63,296 nt of DNA. It comes from Guillardia theta CCMP2712 (Eukaryota; Cryptophyceae; Pyrenomonadales; Geminigeraceae). Positions 56,464-63,296 of this stretch are shown here, in pieces. The notes under the pieces were generated by a model. The model saw only the letters and a program-made list of their open reading frames with translations, made no database searches and was not told the DNA's origin. Both the position numbers and the translations under genes were made by a program. Positions within the stretch are counted from its first letter, which is position 1; every line of letters begins with the position of its first letter. The stretch covers positions 415,415 to 478,710 of the forward strand of contig NW_005434670.1 of NCBI RefSeq assembly GCF_000315625.1, in the 5' to 3' direction.

Positions 56464-57408
56464 ATGCTGATGCTCCGGGCCGCCGCGGCGCACGCGCGGG
56501 CGTCATGGGCTGAGGGAAGGAGGCTGGCACCAGCCCTTGGCTCCCTTGGCTCTCTCACATCTTCTCCCTCTCCCTCCTTCTCTCCTGCTCGCGCCGCCTG
56601 GCAGCGTCGCAGCTACACCGCAGAGGAGAGCCAGGTGTCCATTCCGCCTGTCTTCACCAGAGAGGAATTCCGCCAGCAGAAGCATATGATCTTTGAATCG
56701 GATGCCCCCACCATTTTTCAATACCTGATGGAAAGATTCAAAAGAAAATTGTATCCTAGCAGGGGCGAGATGCATCAATACATCAAGGCATGCGAAACTC
56801 AAGAAGATTTGAACAGGACCTTCTATCTGTACGGTCTTTTGCGCGTGAAGTACACGGATCTTCACGTTGAATCAGGGGGATTGTTGATGGAAGCTTGCAT
56901 CAGGAAGGAGCATCTAGATGCTGCTCTCAGGTTGTTATTTTCGCACAGAGTCTATCGTCTGGGCCTGCCCAAGACTGCATGCGTACATTTGGTGGCTGCG
57001 CTGGGCAAAGCTGGGCGGTACGAGGAGATGGTTGCGGCAGCGCTGTTCTGCTACCACGTGAAGATGAATATGGCAGACAAGAGGACCTTTAACGCAGTGA
57101 TCTACTCCTTGTGTGCTGGTGAAAAACTCTCGGAGGCCATTGCCATGATGAAGAAGATGCAGGACCTCGAGCAAGTCTACGACAAGTTTCAGTTCCGCAT
57201 TATTCTCACGGAGTGCAACCGTCAGATGGCTGCCGGAGATGAAAAGGCTTCTGCTGCAGCTGAGATCCGCCAGCAAGTGGCTGCCTTGCTCAAGGAAGTC
57301 AAGATAGATGACCCCCGGTGCCAGGAACTCCTGTCTGAGGAATTCCAGGTGAGTGCGGCGAATGCAGATGCATCTGAGCAGGCACCAGAAGAAGGCGACA
57401 AGAAGTAG
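56464..57408 (+). CDS. PPR-like organellar protein, probably mitochondrial
   Basis: A single 314-aa exon. The N-terminus is rich in Ala, Arg and Ser with a cleavage-like RRSYTAEE at about residue 50, typical of a mitochondrial presequence. The body consists of helical pairs with a roughly 35-residue period resembling pentatricopeptide repeats: EMHQYIKACETQEDLNRTFY, GLLMEACIRKEHLDAALRLL, HLVAALGKAGRYEEMVAAAL and TFNAVIYSLCAGEKLSEAIA. PPR proteins bind organellar RNA or ribosomes. The number of motifs is low and the C-terminus (ASEQAPEEGDKK) is acidic, so a short P-class or mitoribosome-associated type is likely. No partner is identified. Confidence 0.7.
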   Translation: MLMLRAAAAHARASWAEGRRLAPALGSLGSLTSSPSPSFSPARAAWQRRSYTAEESQVSIPPVFTREEFRQQKHMIFESDAPTIFQYLMERFKRKLYPSRGEMHQYIKACETQEDLNRTFYLYGLLRVKYTDLHVESGGLLMEACIRKEHLDAALRLLFSHRVYRLGLPKTACVHLVAALGKAGRYEEMVAAALFCYHVKMNMADKRTFNAVIYSLCAGEKLSEAIAMMKKMQDLEQVYDKFQFRIILTECNRQMAAGDEKASAAAEIRQQVAALLKEVKIDDPRCQELLSEEFQVSAANADASEQAPEEGDKK

Positions 57409-57790
57409 AGCTCATTGAATTGTTCTTCAATCTTTGATATCATATTGCTACACCCGAACTTGCCAAAACTTGCTCTGTTTCACTACCTGTCGAGAAACTG
57501 GAGAATCCTCCAACAAGGATAGCAAGCATAGCTCAATTCACGCTCATGTCTTCTGACTTTTTCTTCAATCCTAGAAGCATCCATGATTGAGCTCATCAGC
57601 ACCCTGTCGACGCAGCTGTCGGCGATCGGATGACTCAGTAACTCACGAAATAATGACTCAGCGATGGGCTCCGGCAGAGCGTGGTTGAGATGATGCCTCT
57701 TGACTCTGCTACTCGATCAGCTTGACTTGAGATCTCTCTGCCTTCTTCCTGAGAGTCTCCTTTATCCTTGTTTCAGTGCCAGATAGGTGC
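57409..57790. other. Intergenic, no gene supported
   Basis: 3' flank of the PPR-like gene. No open frame with protein-like composition is seen. Confidence 0.5.
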
Positions 57791-57796
57791 GCCTGC

Positions 57797-57855
57797 CGTT
57801 ACGAGAATCAATATGGCATCAGTTGCAGCCGTTACACACGGCGGTCTTTATAAGT
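57797..57855 (+). promoter_or_regulatory. Promoter: CGTTAC motifs and TATA box
   Basis: CGTTAC (the complement of GTAACG) occurs at 57797 and 57830, followed by a TATA-like tttataag at 57847, about 180 nt upstream of the CtpA start at 58030. The spacing between the second motif and TATA resembles that upstream of 56464. Confidence 0.5.
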
Positions 57856-58029
57856 GAGAGCCCTGCATCCTCCTGCGATCCGTCTTGCCCCCCCCCCCGC
57901 TTCCGCTTCCTCCCCCTCTCCTTCTGCTCCTTCCCGCGACCTGCTGGTAGAAGCAGCAGACAGTAGAGGAGGGCTTACTGCTTGCTCCTCGTTCACGTCC
58001 TAGCACAGACCTCCACATCTTCCTTGTGC

Positions 58030-60359
58030 ATGTCGTGCCGTCGCCTCCTTTTCGGGATCTTGGGGATCTGGGTAGGATGCTCCACGTCTGAAGTCCTGGC
58101 CTTCCGGGCTCATCACGCGGTTGCGAGGAGCTATGCTTCGAGGGGATCTCCTGCTTGCAGGCTCAATGCCAAGAAGACGCCCGAGCATGCGACCGTGCCA
58201 ACGGCAACGCTATTCCACATGCGCTCGATCGTAGGGAGCGACAGCTCGTCTATGGGCTCGGCTGTGAGTCTGGAGAAGGCTGCCATGTTGCTTTTTGCTA
58301 CGGTTTCTTTCTTCCTGGGACAACCAACGATATCGCACGCGGAGTTTTCGCAAGAGCAAGCCTTGGCTGCTGATGTTTGGTCGGTGGTGGACGCAACGTT
58401 CGTTGATCGAACTTTCAACAACCATGACTGGATGAAACTCAGACAGAACGTGGTCAAGCGCGAGTACTCGGACAGGCAGCAAGTGTGAGTGATGATTGAG
58501 CTTGAGAGAACTGTCTTGTTCCTCTCTGCCTGACTGTCTGTAAGGTATGATGCCATATCCAAGGACCTCCTAGAGCCCCTAGGAGACAAGTACACCCGTT
58601 TCATTGACCCTGTCAAGTTCGAGGCTCTCAAGAACTCGATTGTAAGTCTCAACTTGTCTCGTGACATCCCTCTCACGCTTTCTTGTTCTCAGGTAGGCAA
58701 AGGCCAAGATGTAAGTGTCAGACCCTTGTCCTCGCTGCACGTTCATGCGGTATGCTCAGGTCTCCGGCATCGGCGTCACTCTCTCTCTCGACAAACAGAA
58801 CAAGCTCGTCAAGATTGTTGATGTATGCGAGCATGATCGACCTCTCTGATTGATCTCTGCTCACCTTGCGCCAGGTCTTGGACGCATCGCCCGCGGCTGA
58901 GGCCGGCTTGAAGCGAGGAAGTCTAGTGGTGCAGGTCAACGGAATCCCAACAGATGATGGCAAGAGCACCCCGGACGACGTCGCTGCTCTCCTACGAGGA
59001 CCAACAGCAACCAAAGTGCGACGGATGCTTCCTCTTCCCTGCTCTCCTCCCCCTCCTCCTCCTTCAAGCGTGAGATGAGTGACACATTGACAGGCGAAGC
59101 TGAAGCTCAGGTTGCCAGGCAGTCAGGAGGAGACGGAAGTCACGCTTGAGCGTCGAAAGGTGGCAGTGAAACCAGTAACAGGAGGAATGAACGGCAAGAC
59201 GAGGTAAAGGCGAGACTTTTGTAAGCAGCTGATAGTTTGCTCGTCAGCTACATCAAGATCAAGCAGTTCGACACTCAGGTGAAGCAGACAAACCAAGGGT
59301 GTGAGGATGACTTGCCGGCAGACAGCTGAGCTTGTCAAGGATGTCATGCAGAAGAATCTTGCGGCTGGTGCCACCTGCCACGTCCTGGACCTCCGGGACA
59401 ACGCGGGAGGATACTTCAGGGCTGGGGTTGACACCGCCGCTCTGTTTCTACCTGCCGGGAAGCCCATTGTGTACGTTGTCAACAAGGTGAGGGAGACGGC
59501 TGAATGCCAGCTGGGTCATGATTGAGGCAGGACGGGCTTCAAGATTCCTTCTCGAGCTCAGCCGACGGGCTAGACACCCGCAACCCCTTGTTCCTGCTCG
59601 TCAACGGGAATACTGCCTCTGCGTCTGAGATCGTGACCGGTGCTCTCAAGGATCTCGGGCGAGCCAAGGTCAGCCGTCCTCCTCTTCCCCTTCCTCTCCT
59701 CCTAGCTCCTTCCTCCCTCGCTCCTTCCTCCTTCCCGTGGTGTCTCTGCTGACAATCCTTTAATACCTCCTTTCCCATTCCCTCCTTACAAAGCACCTCT
59801 AAACTTCACCCTTTGGATCCCCTCCCCCTCACAGACGCCTCTGCCCTCCCTCCAGCGATTCTCTGTTCCTGCGGTGAAGCTTACAATGCAGGTTTTGGGT
59901 GAGAAAACGTTCGGCAAAGGAGTGGTCCAGACGGTGAGGAAAAGGGAGGAGGGAGGAGTCAGTGGAGGAGGGACGAGAAAGATCCGGAGGAAGCAGGAGA
60001 GGTGAGGGCGGAGGGAGGAGGTGACCTAGCAGCAGGTCACTCCTCTCTTCGACGGTAGCGCAGTCGCCAGCACCATCGCCCGCTACGAGACCCCGAACCA
60101 CGAGGACATCAACAAGTAGCGGCTGCTGTGAGGTGAGAGAGGCTGACGTGAACCGCAGGAAAGGAATCGAGGTGGACGGCACGGAGAAAGACCTCGCATG
60201 CCCTGATCCGTAAGACATCCTTGAACTACTCCCATTCTCCTTCCCCTCCCCGCTCCCTCCCCTCCCTCCCCTCCTCGTTCCTCGATCCTCGTTCCTCATT
60301 TCCTCCGCGGTCTCCATGGGCTGACCCTCCTCTCCCTTCGCAGTTATCCAAACTTGTGA
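58030..60359 (+). CDS. CTPA: Plastid C-terminal processing protease (CtpA-like)
   Basis: Thirteen exons join exactly to give 468 aa: 58030-58484, 58545-58641, 58693-58710, 58760-58822, 58875-59015, 59094-59203, 59248-59278, 59322-59486, 59531-59668, 59892-59933, 60036-60115, 60159-60209 and 60344-60359. The N-terminus has a signal peptide (LLFGILGIWVGCSTSEVLAF), a transit-like stretch, then a second hydrophobic segment ending SHAEFSQEQ, as for thylakoid-lumen import. The mature part has VWSVVDATFVDRTFNNHDW, a PDZ region (PAAEAGLKRGSLVVQVNG), LDLRDNAGGYFRAG, catalytic Ser in LVNGNTASASEIVTGAL and catalytic Lys in GEKTFGKGVVQT. CtpA removes the C-terminal tail of the D1 protein of photosystem II. 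Exon 3 is an 18-nt microexon. Confidence 0.93.
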
Positions 60360-60535
60360 AGGACGGGTAACTCCTGAGATATTTGTACTCACTAGACAAG
60401 ACATTCTTGCTGAAGTAACTAGATCACCACTTGATGGAGGGGACCCTCTCAGTCTGAGTAACAACAAGTCAATGGGAACACAGGGAGGAAAGGGAAAGAT
60501 TGGCGAAGGCAGGAGGAGGGTAGAGGGACAAGCAA

Positions 60536-62082
60536 TCATTCTCTCACCCTGCGAGTTGTAGCAGGTCGCTCCATGAAAGGAACTTGAAGGTCGATCACCA
60601 TCCATTCTCCCTGCTTCACTCGTCGCGCCACCGTCACCTGCTCACGCTCACTGCTCGCCTTCGTCCTCCTCCCCCTTACCGTGAACATTTTGTCGGATGG
60701 AGGGTGCGATGAAATGCATCGATAGATGTCGTCGATATTCTCAACAACCTGCAAGACATTCCCTTACTCCTCGGTTCCTCCTCCCCCTCCCCCTCCTCTC
60801 CCTCCCCCTCCTCCCCCTCTCCCTCTCCCTCTCCCTCCCCCTCCCCCTCCCCCTCCTCTCCCTCCTCAGCCCGTTCGCCTTCTCCCACCTTTCCGTTGAC
60901 AGCCGTCACCAAGTCGTTCACTTGAACACCTCCTCGCCATCCGGGGCCATCAGGTTCCAGGCCCCTCACGTGCACGACACTTTTGCTCTTGTGAAGCACT
61001 TCAGGGAGAGCTCGACGGAACTCTGGGCTGATGACGACCACCTGGAGCACTCTCTTATTTCGCTCTCGCCCCTACCCTCTCTTGCTCCTCCACCCCCCCC
61101 CCTTGCTCCCTCCCCCCTCCTTGCTCCCACTCTTCCCCATACGTGCTCCCCTTCCCCTAGTCTTGTTCCCCCTCCTCTCTCTCGCCAACCTGGCAGTAGA
61201 GGCCGAGCCAAGCTCGTCTCACTCTGCGATGCGACAGGATCTCCTGCAGGACCCACTTGGCGGTGTTGATGGGGACGCTGAAACTGAGGCCCTGAGCCCC
61301 AGCAATGATGGCTGTATTGATTCCAATGATTTTCCCGCTGCTGCTCACCAATGGACCTCCGGAGTTCCCGGGGTTAAGAGGAACGTTGGTCTGGATGACG
61401 TCCTCGATGATGTTCCCTGCCACCCCTCGGATGCTACGCCCGAGAGCAGAGACGACGCCCGTCGAGACCGACGAGGCGAAGCCGAGCGGGTTTCCGATGG
61501 CGATGGCGAGCTGCCCGACCTTGAGGAGCGCAGAGTCTCCGAGTTGTGAGAAGGGAACAGCCGAGTGGAAGTTGTTGGCCTGACACACCGCCAGGTCAGT
61601 CTGCGGATCCGTCCCGATCACTGTCGCTGTCATGCTCCGCCCGTCGGTCATAGTGATCTGAACGCTGCCAGCATCCCCCACCACGTGCGCGTTGCTCAGG
61701 AGGTAGCCGTCAGGGGCGAAGAAGACCCCGGAGCCCGAGCTCTCTCCTCGCTCTGATTGAACCCCGATCGACACCACAGACGGGCCGACAGAGTCAACCA
61801 CCTGCCAAAACACACATCATCTTACTCCACCACCTCCTCCTTCTCCTTCTCCTTCTCCTCCTCCTCTACTTCACCGATATGATGGCACGAGAGTAGGCAT
61901 CCAGAATCTCTGATTCATGCTCCTCGCCGCTAGATGTCGACGACCGGAGAGTAGCAGTCGTCATGAAGCTTCTTCTTGGCGGGAAATAGACGCGGGGGGA
62001 TGGCGCAAACGACCTCGACGCCACCTGCTTGCCGGTTTGAATGGCAGGGCCGATGACCCTGGAAGCGGCGGCGAACAACCAC
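60536..62082 (-). CDS. DEG: Deg/HtrA serine protease (5' end incomplete)
   Basis: Supported exons are 62082-61875, 61801-61190, 61041-60889 and 60748-60536, all phase 0 at the internal joins. The catalytic triad is visible: His in GYLLSNAHVVGD, Asp in DPQTDLAVCQ and Ser in LNPGNSGGPLVSS. A PDZ domain follows (VVHVRGLEPDGPGWRGGVQV, NDLVTAVNGK) and a C-terminal tail. The 62082 exon begins after an acceptor and encodes a basic leader (QTGKQVASRSFAPSPRVYFP), compatible with organelle targeting. The initiator exon to the right was not found. Deg proteases degrade damaged proteins, including photosystem II D1 in chloroplasts; plastid or mitochondrial location is not settled. It is convergent with the CtpA gene, with 176 nt between stops. 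A gaa/gga-rich intron (61802-61874) precedes the protease exon. Confidence 0.88.
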
Positions 62083-62520
62083 CTGGAGGGTGAAGGGTCA
62101 GAAGCAAGAAAAGATCAGATGTGTCATGAGCTACAGCAGACTGATCTACAATGTCAAGAACGATGACAGGACAGGGAGAATTAACATGATACAGAGGGGC
62201 AAAGCAGGAATCAGCGAAAGCAGAGCTAGGTAGACGGGTGAGTCAGCTTGGGGGGACAGAATGGATAAACGAGCTAATGTACCTTATGTACTCAAAAACT
62301 CAAAAACACCAAGCCAGGAAGCAGAACGAGCGGAGGACAGGAAAGAGCAGGTGCAGGAACAATAATAGAGGTAGCAGTGGCGTAGCACTGCGGAAGGGAA
62401 AAAGGAAGAGGGGTAGGTATAGCAGAAGTTTCAGTAGTAGCAGTAGGAAGAAGAGGGACAGCAGTCAAGAGCAACGGATGACGCTCGACCAATGATGAAT
62501 GCTGTGGAAATAGCGATAAT
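62083..62520. other. Region likely holding the 5' exon of the Deg gene; none confirmed
   Basis: No exon could be joined in phase. The 3' end of the minus-strand gene carrying the exon at 63030 may also lie here. Confidence 0.35.
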
Positions 62521-63030
<510 letters not shown>

Positions 63031-63031
<1 letters not shown>

Positions 63032-63248
63032 CCCGGCATTTCTTGTCCGCAAAGTGACGTGACTCGGGCTTGTTGCAGTTCTTGCAAAGATCCTCCTCGG
63101 CACTGCCAGGCATCCCCGGTCGCGTCCACACAGCAGAGGCCTCTTGACCGTGCCTCGAGCTCGTGAACTCCTCCTCCTCCTCCTCCTCCTGTGCAAGCTC
63201 AGTGCTAACATCTCCTTCTTCCTTTCCCTCCGCTCTTTTCTCCTGCAA
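63031..63248 (-). CDS. Exon with a Cys-rich motif (partial)
   Basis: Minus-strand reading contains an acidic stretch (LAQEEEEEEEFTSSRHGQEA) followed by DLCKNCNKPESRHFADKKC and a possible donor gtgatg. The C-x2-C-x7-H-x(4-5)-C spacing suggests a small zinc-binding motif of a kind common at protein termini. The rest of the gene lies beyond the window to the right and/or beyond the trinucleotide array to the left. Function unknown. Confidence 0.4.
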
Positions 63249-63296
63249 TTCCTTCTTGCCCTTCCTGTCCTCTCTTTCTGCCCCCCTCTTTTCCCA

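Overview
The window is nuclear DNA of a eukaryotic alga, most likely a cryptophyte resembling Guillardia theta. This is an inference. It rests on many short GT-AG introns (about 34-75 nt wherever reading frame could be checked), compact alternating genes, and three proteins whose N-termini look like bipartite presequences for a red-derived secondary plastid (a signal peptide, often followed by a Phe near the cleavage site, then a basic transit-like stretch). No operons, bacterial ribosome sites, CRISPR arrays or recognisable tRNA/rRNA genes were seen. All gene models were assembled by hand from the sequence. Where exon phases could be checked they close exactly; where they could not, the entry says so.

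Layout. 1-3.4 kb: nested repeats, a retroelement remnant and GC-rich repeat DNA. 3.5-10 kb: a two-TM protein (+), a 12-exon plastid-targeted repeat protein ending in a RimP domain (-), and two small genes converging on one TTAA. 11-16.3 kb: an HTH/AT-hook-like protein (+), a Tyr/Trp-rich exon (-) and an INPP5A-like inositol polyphosphate 5-phosphatase (+). 16.4-25 kb: a 1569-aa GRIP golgin (-) with internal duplications, a possible secretory glycosyltransferase (+) and a four-BRCT protein (-). 25-31 kb: a coiled-coil gene (+), a membrane protein (-) and a gene with a C-terminal DUF3883-like domain (+). 31-36.5 kb: a small gene (-), a leucine-rich-repeat gene (+), an intronless type II membrane protein (-), and intergenic repeats. 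36.5-44 kb: fructose-1,6-bisphosphatase, a mitochondrial-looking Sel1-repeat protein and an IQ/EF-hand protein, all (+). 44-52 kb: Rab GDI (-) and a basic, apparently plastid-targeted protein (-). 52.9-63 kb: a GCN1/eEF3-like HEAT protein (+), a helical unknown (-), a PPR-like protein (+), a plastid CtpA protease (+), a convergent Deg/HtrA protease (-), a 500-bp ATC/ACC array, and an exon with a Cys-rich motif (-).

The genes are mainly housekeeping: vesicle traffic (golgin, GDI, possibly the phosphatase), gluconeogenesis (FBPase), organelle proteostasis and translation (CtpA, Deg, RimP fusion, PPR) and DNA damage response (BRCT protein). The best candidate for something undescribed is the RimP fusion: about five copies of an unrecognised 85-105-residue helical repeat joined to a plastid-targeted ribosome-maturation factor. 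Other signals are a GTAACG motif clustered upstream of several starts with TATA boxes, dispersed GC-rich and GGGGTA repeat families, and microsatellites inside introns of conserved genes.
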